Positions 35,751 to 44,346 of a stretch of 64,000 nt of DNA are shown piece by piece (the stretch's first letter is position 1; the number at the start of each line of letters is the position of its first letter). The position numbers and the translations under genes were made by a program. The notes under the pieces were generated by a model. The model searched no databases. It worked only from the letters and a program-made list of their open reading frames with translations, and was not told the origin of the DNA. The DNA comes from Bacteroidota bacterium (GTDB taxonomy: Bacteria; Bacteroidota; Bacteroidia; B-17B0; Aurantibacillaceae), in contig CANFTW010000002.1 in the NCBI GenBank assembly GCA_947450025.1, positions 248,001 to 312,000 of the forward strand. Reading direction: 5' to 3'.

Positions 35751-35971
35751 CTATTTAATATTCCGAACTAATCCAATAAGGGCCACAACACTCCATGTTC
35801 CTTCTAAAATAATAAAGGGCCATGAATGCAATAAAATACTGCCATAACAAGCAAATAATCCCCCAATGATGTTTAAAAAAAATAGATTTTAGAAATATTA
35901 GACACGTAATTAAAAATACTTAGAAAAAAAGTAGTTAAAATTAATGATACACCTATCGCACTTATAGCATC
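35751..35971 (-). pseudogene. frameshifted small membrane protein (CBU_0592-like)
   Basis: Two minus-strand frames together make one small membrane protein. The first reads DAISAIGVSLILTTFFLSIF and then NYVSNISKIYFF before a TAA stop. The second reads FLNIIGGLFACYGSILLHSW, then PFIILEGTWSVVALIGLVRN. The frame breaks inside an 8-T run (A8 at 35875-35882 on the plus strand); nine or six T would restore it. No ATG, GTG or TTG is in frame upstream, so the start is also lost. The pattern fits the small CBU_0592/YgjV-like membrane family, recognised from memory. It lies 11 bp downstream of aroA on the same strand. Confidence 0.75.
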
Positions 35972-35982
35972 AGTATAACTAA

Positions 35983-37224
35983 TTATAATATGGTTTGATG
36001 AATTCCAATTTGTTTCATATCACTCCAAAATAAAGGATAAGATTTAGAGACAACATCAGCATTTTCAATCATCATTGGAAATAAAACACTTAAGGTTGCA
36101 AAACTCATCGCCATTCGGTGATCATCATAGGTTGAAATCATTTGTTGATTGCTCATACTATCTGACTCATTAACTAAATATTGCATAGAATTTTCATTTA
36201 TTGAAATATCAATATTCATTTTTTTTAATTCATGTTGAAGTGCAATTATTCTGTTAGTTTCCTTGAGTTTTAAAGTTTGCAAACCTGAAAACACAAATGG
36301 AATCTTTAATCCAACAGATGTGCACATCACAGTCTGAGCAATATCCGGACAGTTCAAAAAATCAAATTTTAATAATGAAATGATTGGTGAATCTGTTTTT
36401 TTTAGAACAACTACATCACCTATAAAATGAGTTGTCACTCCAAATGATTGATAAATAAGATGACAAACAGAATCAGCTTGCAAGCTATCTTGACATAATC
36501 GATGAATGCATAACTCAGTGCCTATAGGAGATAATGCAACTAAACTATAATAGTATGAAGCAGAACTCCAATCACTTTCAACAAAATATTCTTTTCTAGA
36601 ATAAGTATAAGAACCAGGCTTTACTATTATTTGATTATTTACCCAATTAATATCAGCTCCAAACTCTTTCATTAATTCAATAGTCATTTGAATATAAGGT
36701 TTAGATACTAAGTCATTTTCTATGGTTAATTCTAATCCGTTTATAAAATAAGGTGCCACTAAAATCAGAGCTGTTATAAACTGACTACTAATATTTCCAT
36801 TGATACTTACTCTACCTCCATCTAAAGCGCTACCTTGAATTAATAAAGGAGGAAAACCATCTTTATTTGTATAAGAAATGTTGGCGCCTAATTTGATTAA
36901 AACTTCTACTAAATCTTTAATTGGTCGAGATTGTAATCTCTCAGAACCTGTTAATTCGAAACTACCAGATTGCATAGCAAGAAACGCTGTTAAAAAACGC
37001 ATATCAGTTCCTGCGTGCCCAACATTAATGACTGATGAATTCTTAAATCCTTTTAATGCGTCTTGTAAGTATCGAGTATCATCTGAATCTGATAAATTAG
37101 AAATCGAAAAATTTAGTCCCGAAAGCGCTTTAATGATTAATATTCTGTTACTAATGCTTTTAGACCCTGGCAAATTTACGTTGCCCGTTATTGGAAGTGA
37201 TGGTGTATGTATTAGTAAATCCAT
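35983..37224 (-). CDS. aroA: 3-phosphoshikimate 1-carboxyvinyltransferase (EPSP synthase)
   Basis: Shikimate pathway enzyme that transfers the enolpyruvyl group of PEP to shikimate 3-phosphate. 413 residues in the two-domain fold. Visible motifs are NLPGSKSISNRILII (Lys22), NVGHAGTDMRFLTAFLA, NGNISSQFITALILVAPYF, VESDWSSASYYYSL, and near the C-terminus LKETNRIIALQHELKK and TYDDHRMAMSFA. The GTDMRFL block replaces the more usual GTAMRPL, as in other Bacteroidota to my knowledge. Its ATG overlaps the stop of the upstream OMP gene by one base (TAATG). A decayed membrane-protein gene follows it. Confidence 0.93.
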   Translation of the reverse strand: MDLLIHTPSLPITGNVNLPGSKSISNRILIIKALSGLNFSISNLSDSDDTRYLQDALKGFKNSSVINVGHAGTDMRFLTAFLAMQSGSFELTGSERLQSRPIKDLVEVLIKLGANISYTNKDGFPPLLIQGSALDGGRVSINGNISSQFITALILVAPYFINGLELTIENDLVSKPYIQMTIELMKEFGADINWVNNQIIVKPGSYTYSRKEYFVESDWSSASYYYSLVALSPIGTELCIHRLCQDSLQADSVCHLIYQSFGVTTHFIGDVVVLKKTDSPIISLLKFDFLNCPDIAQTVMCTSVGLKIPFVFSGLQTLKLKETNRIIALQHELKKMNIDISINENSMQYLVNESDSMSNQQMISTYDDHRMAMSFATLSVLFPMMIENADVVSKSYPLFWSDMKQIGIHQTIL

Positions 37225-37967
37225 TAAATCTTAAAGCCTACTGTTAACAAAACAAAATGGCTATTAGTATACATACTTGATGGAGCAAAAGATTCGTTAA
37301 AATAAAAAGGTGATAAGCCATATCTAAATTGCAACTCTGCAAATACAGCATTATGTCTTAAAGGTGTGTTTTTTTGAAACCCCACTCCCGCAGTTAGAAA
37401 AGAGCTATTGACAGCATTAAATGCAGGACTCTTAAATTTGTATAATTCATATTGATTAATCAATTCGTTGCCGCTGTCAGATACTGAAAGATTTCCCTCA
37501 AATATCCAGCGGTAACAATACCCTGCAAACATATAATTTGAAAAAATAGAATTTGTTTCTTTTTGAAATGAATGCTTTACTAGAATAGGAAAATCTAATT
37601 CATGAACTGTAAGATTATAATTATATTTCAAACGGTCAGCAGTATATATTTGTAGACTATCACTATAAAAATAATATGAATTAAAACTCACTCCGTGTAA
37701 CATATATTCAGCACCAATCATCAAAAAATCTTTATTATGCTGATCTAATCTGATTTCTTCTTTAATAGAAATATTAAATGCCATTTTAGGTTTTGCAGCT
37801 GTGGCATGATGGGTATTTGTTTTATAAATTCCTAAAACTGGCGAAACACTAATTCTAGTTTTGACATGAGGATTCTCTCTTTTATTTCGCAGTTGCTTAC
37901 CTCCATCTTCCTGAGCATAAATAATCATGCATAAAAACATTAGAGCTAACGTAATTAAATATTTCAT
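37224..37967 (-). CDS. outer-membrane beta-barrel protein
   Basis: About 247 residues from the ATG at 37967 (MKYLITLALMFLCMIIYAQE, a signal peptide). An in-frame upstream start at 37979 adds four residues and is less likely. The mature part shows alternating beta-strand segments with aromatic belts (MIGAEYMLHGVSFNSYYFYS, FSNYMFAGYCYRWIFEGNLS, AVFAELQFRYGLSPFYF) and ends in FVLLTVGFKI, a C-terminal strand with a hydrophobic terminus typical of outer-membrane barrels. It resembles PorT-like small barrels. The function is unknown. Coupled to aroA by a one-base overlap. Confidence 0.75.
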   Translation of the reverse strand: MKYLITLALMFLCMIIYAQEDGGKQLRNKRENPHVKTRISVSPVLGIYKTNTHHATAAKPKMAFNISIKEEIRLDQHNKDFLMIGAEYMLHGVSFNSYYFYSDSLQIYTADRLKYNYNLTVHELDFPILVKHSFQKETNSIFSNYMFAGYCYRWIFEGNLSVSDSGNELINQYELYKFKSPAFNAVNSSFLTAGVGFQKNTPLRHNAVFAELQFRYGLSPFYFNESFAPSSMYTNSHFVLLTVGFKI

Positions 37968-37988
37968 GAGATGAATCAATATAATTAA

Positions 37989-38504
37989 TTATTTATTAAT
38001 TAGAGCTTTGTACAAGGGCACTGTACTGCATGGCTCACCGTACATGATTGATTTTACAAAAGGCTTCAATTCTTTCACCAATTCGACATAAGCGTTAATT
38101 GACACTGGCAAATTGCCACAGCCTTTTACAACTACCCTTTTATCTTGATAATCTGCATAATTTATTTTTTGTAACGCTTCGCTGAACAGAATTGCTTCTA
38201 AGGTTGTTACATCACCAAATACGATTTTTTTTGCATAAGGTGCTAACGCGATACTTACTAACATAAAAGCCCATGTTGGAACAATAGCATCAGCAGAACA
38301 TGTGATGGCTATGAATTTATTTGTATACTGCTTCCAATCATGATTTTTGATAAATTCTCTAAAATCTTTTTCTTTTAAAATTAGCTCCTGAAACAACAAA
38401 GGTTTTAAATCAAATACGATACGCTCTCCTTTAGGATAAAATTCTTCTAAATCAATGGTTATTAAACCGCTATTAGCAACTTTATTTATGATTTCGTTAG
38501 ACAT
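37989..38504 (-). CDS. DUF2480 family protein
   Basis: 171 residues, soluble, without signal peptide. It matches the Bacteroidota family DUF2480 by the N-terminal VANSGLITIDLEEFYPKGER, the central AITCSADAIVPTWAFMLVS and the C-terminal VVVKGCGNLPVSINAYVELV. Members usually sit next to SUF Fe-S assembly genes, and here it directly follows a DUF59 protein. Conserved cysteines (ITCSAD, KGCGN, GEPCSTVP) fit a link to Fe-S or thiol chemistry, which is an inference. It has its own TACTTTTG promoter element in the gap from the upstream gene. Confidence 0.85.
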   Translation of the reverse strand: MSNEIINKVANSGLITIDLEEFYPKGERIVFDLKPLLFQELILKEKDFREFIKNHDWKQYTNKFIAITCSADAIVPTWAFMLVSIALAPYAKKIVFGDVTTLEAILFSEALQKINYADYQDKRVVVKGCGNLPVSINAYVELVKELKPFVKSIMYGEPCSTVPLYKALINK

Positions 38505-38523
38505 GATTGTTTATTTTAAGTAG

Positions 38524-38531
38524 CAAAAGTA
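38524..38531 (-). promoter_or_regulatory. -7 element upstream of the DUF2480 gene
   Basis: Minus strand TACTTTTG (38531-38524) matches TAnnTTTG and begins immediately after the DUF59 stop codon, 19 nt before the DUF2480 ATG. This could let DUF2480 be expressed separately. Confidence 0.4.
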
Positions 38532-38861
38532 CTACATAAATCCTAGCTCAAGTTGAGCAACTTCACTCATCATTTCTTTTGTCCAAGTTGGCTCAAAAGT
38601 CAATGTTAATGTTGCAGACTGAACACCTGCAACTAACTTTAATTTATTTTCAACTTCAGCAGGTAAAGTTTCCGCTACAGGACAATTAGGAGAAGTGAGG
38701 GTCATTGTAATTTTAAGCTCTGCATTATCATTTAAATCTAATTCATATATTAAGCCTAATTCCCATATATCAACAGGGATTTCAGGATCATAGCAAGTCT
38801 TGATTTCATCAATAACTCGCTGCATTAATTCTGTGTTTTTTGTAATGATAATTGCGCTCAT
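38532..38861 (-). CDS. DUF59/MIP18-family Fe-S assembly protein (SufT-like)
   Basis: 109 residues with the DUF59 fold: CYDPEIPVDIWELGLIYELD followed by MTLTSPNCPVAETLPAEVEN. Cys60 in SPNCP is the conserved cysteine of the family; TCYDP supplies a second. Members assist Fe-S cluster maturation and in Bacteroidota are often part of the suf cluster beside a DUF2480 gene, as here. The suf core genes are not in the window. The C-terminus (LTFEPTWTKEMMSEVAQLEL) is also typical of SufT-like proteins. Confidence 0.88.
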   Translation of the reverse strand: MSAIIITKNTELMQRVIDEIKTCYDPEIPVDIWELGLIYELDLNDNAELKITMTLTSPNCPVAETLPAEVENKLKLVAGVQSATLTLTFEPTWTKEMMSEVAQLELGFM

Positions 38862-38901
38862 TCTTTATATATAAACCAAAAAACAGGTTTTTTGTTTATG
38901 C

Positions 38902-39759
38902 TTAAAATTTATAGTCTTTGTAATCTTTGGTAAATTCTGCATCATCAATTTTAGGATTTACCTGTAAAAAATGATAATCATATTGCTCAAACAATCCCTT
39001 ATCATCAAGTATTTTAATACTAATAGGCAAGAAATATAATTGATCAATATATAATGTCACATGTTTAGCATAGGCATTAGGCACTTTTAAAACTTGTCCT
39101 TTTTTAAGAATATGAAAATAATCGTTCAACTTTGGATTAACTTCTAAAATCATATACTCACTGATATGCAATTTACGAGCAATAGAAGTAATACTCTCAT
39201 TTTCACCTACGGTATAATTTTCATAGGCAAAATCTTTATTATCAATAATAATTTTATAACAAGGGCGGTTATTAATACGCACTTCCCCTTCAAACTTAAA
39301 ATAAGTATCAAAATTGTTAATGTTTTTTAAGGCAATATACTCTATAATACTAGCAAAATAATCAACGCCCATTTCGTTTAGTGTATGGTGTTGATCTTGG
39401 CGCATTAAATAACCTAAAGGATCTAAGCTTAAATTTACATATGGAAATGTATTTGGTTTCACATAGGCTTTATTGTTATTCCAGCCTGCAACCCAAAGCA
39501 ATTCAATGCCTTTAATGTATAAATATATCTTACGAGGCTTTCTGCATAATTTTACAGAAGATTCATAGTGATTATATCCTTTTTTACCACGCTCAACAAT
39601 TTTCAAACTATACTTTAGTCGCTCTAACTCATTAATAGATTTTACCATTTTGAAAATGATTTCTTTAGCATTTGCCACTGGCTTTTGAGCAAATAAAGAA
39701 CCGCTAAGCAAAAAACAAAGGAATAGCGATGAAAATATGTGGCGACGAACTTTAAACAT
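38902..39759 (-). CDS. DUF1571-like periplasmic protein with inserted LysM domain
   Basis: From the ATG at 39759 about 285 residues, with a signal peptide (HIFSSLFLCFLLSGSLFAQK). The body is a lipoprotein-carrier-like beta fold resembling DUF1571 (LKYSLKIVERGKKGYNHYES, KLCRKPRKIYLYIKG, GEVRINNRPCYKIIIDN). A LysM domain (YTVGENESITSIARKLHISE to ILKKGQVLKVPNAYA, about residues 182-228) interrupts it before the last strands (HVTLYIDQLYFLPISIKILD). The LysM suggests peptidoglycan binding. The in-frame TTG at 39768 is rejected because it lies in the -7 box. The DUF1571 match is from memory. Confidence 0.78.
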   Translation of the reverse strand: MFKVRRHIFSSLFLCFLLSGSLFAQKPVANAKEIIFKMVKSINELERLKYSLKIVERGKKGYNHYESSVKLCRKPRKIYLYIKGIELLWVAGWNNNKAYVKPNTFPYVNLSLDPLGYLMRQDQHHTLNEMGVDYFASIIEYIALKNINNFDTYFKFEGEVRINNRPCYKIIIDNKDFAYENYTVGENESITSIARKLHISEYMILEVNPKLNDYFHILKKGQVLKVPNAYAKHVTLYIDQLYFLPISIKILDDKGLFEQYDYHFLQVNPKIDDAEFTKDYKDYKF

Positions 39760-39765
39760 GGGCTG

Positions 39766-39773
39766 CAAAGGTA
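39766..39773 (-). promoter_or_regulatory. -7 element directly before the DUF1571-LysM start
   Basis: Minus strand TACCTTTG (39773-39766) is followed by only six bases (CAGCCC) and the ATG. Transcription would start at or within a few bases of the start codon, i.e. a leaderless or nearly leaderless mRNA. Confidence 0.6.
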
Positions 39774-39901
39774 AAATAATCTTTAAGAAATTTAAACTTA
39801 TTTAAATCTTATCTAAATAATTAACAGTCTGTTTAACAAATCTTTAGCTTTTTACTCCATGATGAATTAAATAGGCTTTTCGGGAGCGATTTTTAGTTGA
39901 A

Positions 39902-39930
39902 AAGCTGTTATTAAGCTGTGCATAAGCTGT
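39902..39930 (+). repeat. three AAGCTGT direct repeats, 11-bp period
   Basis: AAGCTGT occurs at 39902, 39913 and 39924, one helical turn apart, about 120 bp before the HU-SPOR gene. The spacing suggests a cooperative binding site. No known regulator is identified. Confidence 0.5.
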
Positions 39931-40049
39931 TTATTTGTATTTAAAAATCATAATCAACTGGAAACTAATTGATTAGTTTAAAAGCCCAACTTAAAAGGAG
40001 TTTAAACGCTAAAAGATGCTGAAAAAACTGTAATTTAGTGACCTAGCTG

Positions 40050-41129
40050 ATGATACAATATAACCAAATAACTAATTTAATTGCTGAACTTTTGTTTAAG
40101 CACGACTGTGTTATTATTCCAAATTTTGGTGGTTTTGTTGCTAGAAATTATAGCTCAAGCTTTAGTAAAGGCAGCAGCTTGTTGTTTCCTCAAACAAAGC
40201 ACATTCTGTTTAATAAAAATCTAATTCATAATGACGGTTTGTTGATTTCTGCAGTTATGCAAAAGATCGATGCTACGAGTTCTGATGCGACTAAATTAGT
40301 TGAAGATTATAAGGATTATATAAAGTCATTATTATCCGTTAAAAAAAGATTTGAGCTTAATAACATAGGATTATTATATATTGATAATGAGAATAATTTA
40401 CGATTTGAGCCAAAATCAGACGTTAATTTCCTTTTAGAATCATTTGGATTTGAGCCTGTTATAGCTAATGAATTGCTTATTGAGCCTGAAAAACCATTAA
40501 TCGTTAAGCCGTTTGAAGATAGAAGGATTTCAACAGAATCTATTCCATCAAGAAAAAAATCATATGCTAAAATAGCAACATTAGCAATTGGGCTGCCTCT
40601 AGCATTAGCATTTATATTGTTTTCTGCGTATTCGGAACCAATGAAGCCTTTACTGCAATCTTCGTTTAATCCGTTTTACACTCCAGAAAAAACGTATACA
40701 CCTTCCAATAAAATTAATCAAACGGTATTTATTAATAATATTGAAAAATCATCTCTATTAGCAGATGCAAATGGATACGCTACGTTTAAATTAACTGAAG
40801 AGGGTAATACATATATTGCATCCTTAAATGATACAATCGCCCTAGTGGATAAAACTAGCGTGATTAAGCCAGTTTATATTACTACAAAGCATTCAAATTC
40901 ATTTGATGGAAAATTTCAAGTAGTTGTTGGTTGTTTTGGCGTAGAAGGAAATGCTGAGAAATTAGTATCTGAACTACAATCAAAAAAAATAAAGGCAGGA
41001 ATTAGCGGTCTAAACAATAAAGGCTTACACATTGTGAGTTGCGGTGGATTTAACTCAAAAAAAGAAGCGGTTGAATTATTAGCTTCCATAAAATTGGATA
41101 TACCTAATGCTTGGGTCATGTCTAAATAG
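40050..41129 (+). CDS. HU-CCDC81-like and SPOR domain division-associated membrane protein
   Basis: 359 residues. Residues 1-125 are an HU/IHF-like (HU-CCDC81 bacterial) fold, with FKHDCVIIPNFGGFVARNYS and FELNNIGLLYID typical of that family. A membrane helix follows at about 174-194 (IATLAIGLPLALAFILFSAY), then a low-complexity periplasmic linker and a C-terminal SPOR domain from about 287 (FQVVVGCFGVEGNAEKLVSE, LHIVSCGGFNSKKEAVELL). SPOR binds denuded glycan at the septum. The cytoplasmic HU-like part may contact DNA or protein. The architecture is a known Bacteroidota one. It lies downstream of three 11-bp-phased repeats. Confidence 0.88.
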   Translation: MIQYNQITNLIAELLFKHDCVIIPNFGGFVARNYSSSFSKGSSLLFPQTKHILFNKNLIHNDGLLISAVMQKIDATSSDATKLVEDYKDYIKSLLSVKKRFELNNIGLLYIDNENNLRFEPKSDVNFLLESFGFEPVIANELLIEPEKPLIVKPFEDRRISTESIPSRKKSYAKIATLAIGLPLALAFILFSAYSEPMKPLLQSSFNPFYTPEKTYTPSNKINQTVFINNIEKSSLLADANGYATFKLTEEGNTYIASLNDTIALVDKTSVIKPVYITTKHSNSFDGKFQVVVGCFGVEGNAEKLVSELQSKKIKAGISGLNNKGLHIVSCGGFNSKKEAVELLASIKLDIPNAWVMSK

Positions 41130-41235
41130 ATTAAACTTACTCTCAAACAATTTTATTTACTATTCTACGTTTCAAAACGAATAAATTACTATTAGATAAA
41201 GGCACTTCATCTCATATTAGTAAAATGTTTTTTTA

Positions 41236-41243
41236 TATCTTCG
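41236..41243 (+). promoter_or_regulatory. -7-like element directly before the gene at 41248
   Basis: TATCTTCG (one mismatch to TAnnTTTG) ends 4 nt before the GTG start at 41248, again implying a leaderless transcript if used. Confidence 0.35.
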
Positions 41244-41247
41244 TGTC

Positions 41248-41853
41248 GTGAAAATATTTTCAATATTTATTTTTTGTATTTACATCGCAAACTCTTGCTT
41301 TGCTCAATCTGACTCCATAAAATATAATCCAAAAGAAGAAATCAATTATGATGGAAAACGTTACAGAGTTCATAATAATTGGTTCTCTGTTGGAGCTGGT
41401 GCAAATTACAATACTAAATGGCCAAAAGACGAAAAAAATATAGGTGCAGATTATAGTTTTCATATCAAAAAAAATTACTTCAGAATAGGTGGATTTATGA
41501 GCGGTGCAGATTACACAGCATCAAATAATTATAGTTTTCATGCTTGTTATGGATTAAGAAAAGAAACCATAAAATATAATTTATCGGCTTTCATCGGAGC
41601 TTCATCTTCCTATTTTAGAAGGCCTCTGAGTGATTCAACTCACTATAATTTAGGAACTGTTTATAACCTTGTGGGAGGTTATGCTACCATAGAAGCTGTT
41701 TATAAATTTAAGTACGATATAGGTTTAGGTGGGCAAATTTTTTGCGATTACAATCAGGTACAGATGGTTTATGGGGTAAGGTTAATCGCCTATTTTTCAA
41801 GCGCCTATCGTGGTATAAAATATGGATATCGTGCACCTGCTAAAAAAAAATAA
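41248..41853 (+). CDS. putative outer-membrane beta-barrel protein
   Basis: 201 residues, GTG start, with a signal peptide (IFSIFIFCIYIANSCFAQSD). The mature region is rich in Tyr/Phe/Gly strands (NWFSVGAGANYNTKWPKDEK, NYFRIGGFMSGADYTASNNY, VGGYATIEAVYKFKYDIGLG, VYGVRLIAYFSSAYRGIKYG), consistent with an eight-stranded barrel. There is no named family that I recognise. The C-terminal tail is basic (APAKKK). The next gene starts inside its last 32 bases in another frame, so the two may be coupled. Confidence 0.7.
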   Translation: MKIFSIFIFCIYIANSCFAQSDSIKYNPKEEINYDGKRYRVHNNWFSVGAGANYNTKWPKDEKNIGADYSFHIKKNYFRIGGFMSGADYTASNNYSFHACYGLRKETIKYNLSAFIGASSSYFRRPLSDSTHYNLGTVYNLVGGYATIEAVYKFKYDIGLGGQIFCDYNQVQMVYGVRLIAYFSSAYRGIKYGYRAPAKKK

Positions 41854-42916
41854 TTCAATAACTGATTATATTATTATTGGACAAGGTATTGCTGGTTCGG
41901 TATTATCATTATCCCTCATCAAAGCAGGCTTTTCTGTGATTGTCATAAATGACGCCTCTCTTTCTTCAAGTTCAAAAGTAGCAGGGGGAATATGGAATCC
42001 TATTGTATTTAAGCGCCTAACAAAAAGTTGGTTAGCTGATGATTTAATTCCTGAGCTTATTGATTTTTATGAATACTGGGAAAAAGAATTTAACACAACG
42101 CTCATTCATAAACGACATATTATTAAGCCTTTCACAGAAGAACAAGAAAAAAACTTGTGGCTTAAAAAAGCAAATGATACTGAAGCTAAAAATCAATTTT
42201 TAGATGTTTCTTCTTATGAAAATTTGAGCATTGACCCAAATTATCAAGTCAGATCATACTCCAAAGTACTTCAAGCAGGTAATTTAGATGTTGCTCATTT
42301 TTTAGAATGTACTAAAGCTTATTTAACTAATTTAAATAGCTATTATGAAGAGTTAGTTGACTATCAAAAAATAGAGTTGTCTGCTGAAGAAATTAAATAT
42401 CAATCCCATATTGCCAAACAATTGATATTTTGCGAAGGATATCTTATTTCTAAAAATCCTTATTTCAATTGGATTCCAATGAAACCTGCTAAAGGTGAAA
42501 CACTAACAATTAAAAGCTCACACATTTCGCTAACTCGTGATATTTTTAACAAGGGTTTTTTCATTATGCCCCTAGGAAATCAATTATTTAAAATTGGCGC
42601 CACATACGAATGGGAAAATTTAGATGATGTTCCAACTAAAAAAGCAAAAGACGAGTTAATTACTAAGTTAAATTCTATCATAACTTCGCCCTACGAGATT
42701 ATATCTCATGATGCGGGCGTTAGACCCTCTGTCATCGACAGAAGGCCTGTTATTGGAAGGCACCCGGATTATAAGCATATGTTGCTTTTTAATGGGCTAG
42801 GAACAAAAGCAGTGATGATTGCTCCATACTTTGCTAAAAATTTAATTTCACATTTTCAAACGAATGAACCTATTGAACATGAAGTTAATCTTGAACGGTT
42901 TTACAAATCAAAATAA
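41822..42916 (+). CDS. FAD-dependent oxidoreductase of the D-amino-acid oxidase (DAO) family
   Basis: 364 residues with an N-terminal dinucleotide-binding motif TDYIIIGQGIAGSVLSLSLI (GxGxxG), then SSSSKVAGGIWNPIVFKRLT, and a C-terminal FAD-contact block HDAGVRPSVIDRRPVIGRHP followed by LLFNGLGTKAVMIAPYFA. This is the DAO/glycine-oxidase fold. Substrate is not evident. The listed ATG (41822) overlaps the previous gene by 32 bp. Residues before SITDYIIIG are not conserved in such enzymes, so a later non-ATG start is possible. No membrane segment. Confidence 0.83.
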   Translation: MDIVHLLKKNNSITDYIIIGQGIAGSVLSLSLIKAGFSVIVINDASLSSSSKVAGGIWNPIVFKRLTKSWLADDLIPELIDFYEYWEKEFNTTLIHKRHIIKPFTEEQEKNLWLKKANDTEAKNQFLDVSSYENLSIDPNYQVRSYSKVLQAGNLDVAHFLECTKAYLTNLNSYYEELVDYQKIELSAEEIKYQSHIAKQLIFCEGYLISKNPYFNWIPMKPAKGETLTIKSSHISLTRDIFNKGFFIMPLGNQLFKIGATYEWENLDDVPTKKAKDELITKLNSIITSPYEIISHDAGVRPSVIDRRPVIGRHPDYKHMLLFNGLGTKAVMIAPYFAKNLISHFQTNEPIEHEVNLERFYKSK

Positions 42917-42990
42917 TTTATCACCTCTTAATTTATTGTAAAATATTTTTTTGTTTACCAATAAAATGAATTAATTTGGAGTAGTATAAT

Positions 42991-43431
42991 ATGCTACCAA
43001 ATAAACATAAAAAGAAAATTATTGGACGAAGAGAATTGGTCAATTTCCCTTTATTAGATATTCATCAAATAGAAGCGAAAATTGATACAGGTGCGTATAC
43101 ATGTTCCATACATTGCGAAAATATTTTATTAAAAACAGTACAAGGTAAACACATACTCACTTTTCAATTAACAGATGAACGCGTGTATTCATTTGAAAAT
43201 TTTCATCAAAAAAAAATAAAAAATTCTTTTGGGGAAATGGAGGTACGATACATTATAAAAACGTTAATTCAAATTGGGCATAAAAAAATTAAAACAACAA
43301 TTTCATTAAGCGACCGTGAAAATATGCGTTATCCTGTGCTAATTGGAAGGCGCTTACTAAAAGGAAAATTTATTGTTGATGTTAATTTAATATATACTAA
43401 TGGATTAGCTTTAAAAAGATTATTGGCTTAA
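42991..43431 (+). CDS. rimB: RimB-like retropepsin-type protein (RimK/LysX-associated, PF05618 type)
   Basis: 146 residues. The key motif is the aspartic-protease-like KIDTGAYTCSIHCENI (Asp32-Thr-Gly-Ala), followed by a small beta-barrel and IGRRLLKGKFIVDVNLI at the C-terminus. It belongs to the family annotated as ATP-dependent zinc protease or RimB, which accompanies RimK. In pseudomonads RimB modulates RimK-dependent glutamylation. rimK follows by 18 bp and an M14-like deacylase after that, so the three form an operon. The symbol rests on homology and on neighbourhood. Confidence 0.8.
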   Translation: MLPNKHKKKIIGRRELVNFPLLDIHQIEAKIDTGAYTCSIHCENILLKTVQGKHILTFQLTDERVYSFENFHQKKIKNSFGEMEVRYIIKTLIQIGHKKIKTTISLSDRENMRYPVLIGRRLLKGKFIVDVNLIYTNGLALKRLLA

Positions 43432-43449
43432 AACTTTAAAATATTAGAA

Positions 43450-44346
43450 ATGAAAATTGCAATTTTATCACGTAACAAAAACTTGTATTCAACTAAACGT
43501 TTAATTGAAGCAGCTGAATTAAGAGGGCATGAAGTATTAGTACTAGACCACATGAAATGTGTTTTAGTAATTGAACAAGGTCGTCCACACATTTACTATA
43601 ATGGTAAAGAAGTGACAGATGTAAATGCTGTGATTCCAAGAATTGGCGCTAGCGTGACTTTTTACGGAACAGCCGTCGTTCGTCAATTTGAAATGATGAA
43701 AATTTTTACTGCTGTTGAATCACAAGCACTCGTTCGCTCGAGAGATAAATTACGTAGTTTGCAAATATTAGCACGAGCAGGATTAGGAATTCCTAAAACG
43801 GCATTTGCCAGTTCTCCAAACGACAAAGATATTGACAGTGTTATTGAAACCATTGGCGGAGCACCTTGTGTGGTAAAATTATTGGAAGGTACTCAAGGAA
43901 TAGGGGTTATTTTAGCTGAAAATCAAAAAGCAGCTAAATCAGTCATTGAAGCATTTTTAAAACTAGAGGCTAATATGTTAGTTCAAGAGTATATCAAAGA
44001 AGCAAAAGGAGCCGATTTAAGGGTTTTTGTAGTAGATGGCCAAATTGTAGGCGCAATGAAAAGGCAAGCAAAAGATGGAGAGTTTAGGAGCAATTTACAT
44101 CGAGGAGGAACAGCTACTGTTATTAAATTAACTCCCGAAGAACGTTCAACCGCCATTAAAGCTTGCAAAAAATTAGGCCTTGGGATTGCTGGTGTTGATT
44201 TATTACAAAGCGATCGTGGTCCTTTGGTAATGGAAGTAAACTCTTCGCCAGGGTTAGAAGGTATCGAAGGCGCAACAGGTGTTGACATTGCGTCAAAAAT
44301 CATTGAATATGTAGAACGAAATGAGTTTAATACACCGGGTCAATAA
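43450..44346 (+). CDS. rimK: RimK family ATP-grasp alpha-L-glutamate ligase
   Basis: 298 residues with the RimK pre-ATP-grasp domain ([20 protein letters not shown]) and an ATP-grasp domain: [20 protein letters not shown] (ATP-binding lysine and glycine-rich loop), [19 protein letters not shown], and the Mg-binding [18 protein letters not shown]. RimK adds glutamates to the C-terminus of ribosomal protein S6 in E. coli; in other bacteria members make poly-glutamate or tetrahydromethanopterin-like linkages. The cluster with RimB and a deacylase supports a protein-tailoring role. Its stop overlaps the next ATG by one base. Confidence 0.92.
   Translation: MKIAILSRNKNLYSTKRLIEAAELRGHEVLVLDHMKCVLVIEQGRPHIYYNGKEVTDVNAVIPRIGASVTFYGTAVVRQFEMMKIFTAVESQALVRSRDKLRSLQILARAGLGIPKTAFASSPNDKDIDSVIETIGGAPCVVKLLEGTQGIGVILAENQKAAKSVIEAFLKLEANMLVQEYIKEAKGADLRVFVVDGQIVGAMKRQAKDGEFRSNLHRGGTATVIKLTPEERSTAIKACKKLGLGIAGVDLLQSDRGPLVMEVNSSPGLEGIEGATGVDIASKIIEYVERNEFNTPGQ

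Noticed and set aside
36878-37234. 118-codon plus-strand frame over aroA
   Set aside because: It lies opposite the conserved EPSP synthase motifs, with no promoter or recognisable domain of its own.
38877-38894. CAAAAAAC-AG-GTTTTTTG inverted repeat as terminator of the DUF1571-LysM gene
   Set aside because: The loop is only two bases and the stem is nearly all A-T; too weak to call.
43983-44303. 106-codon minus-strand frame over rimK
   Set aside because: Shadow of the ATP-grasp domain; the real gene is on the plus strand.
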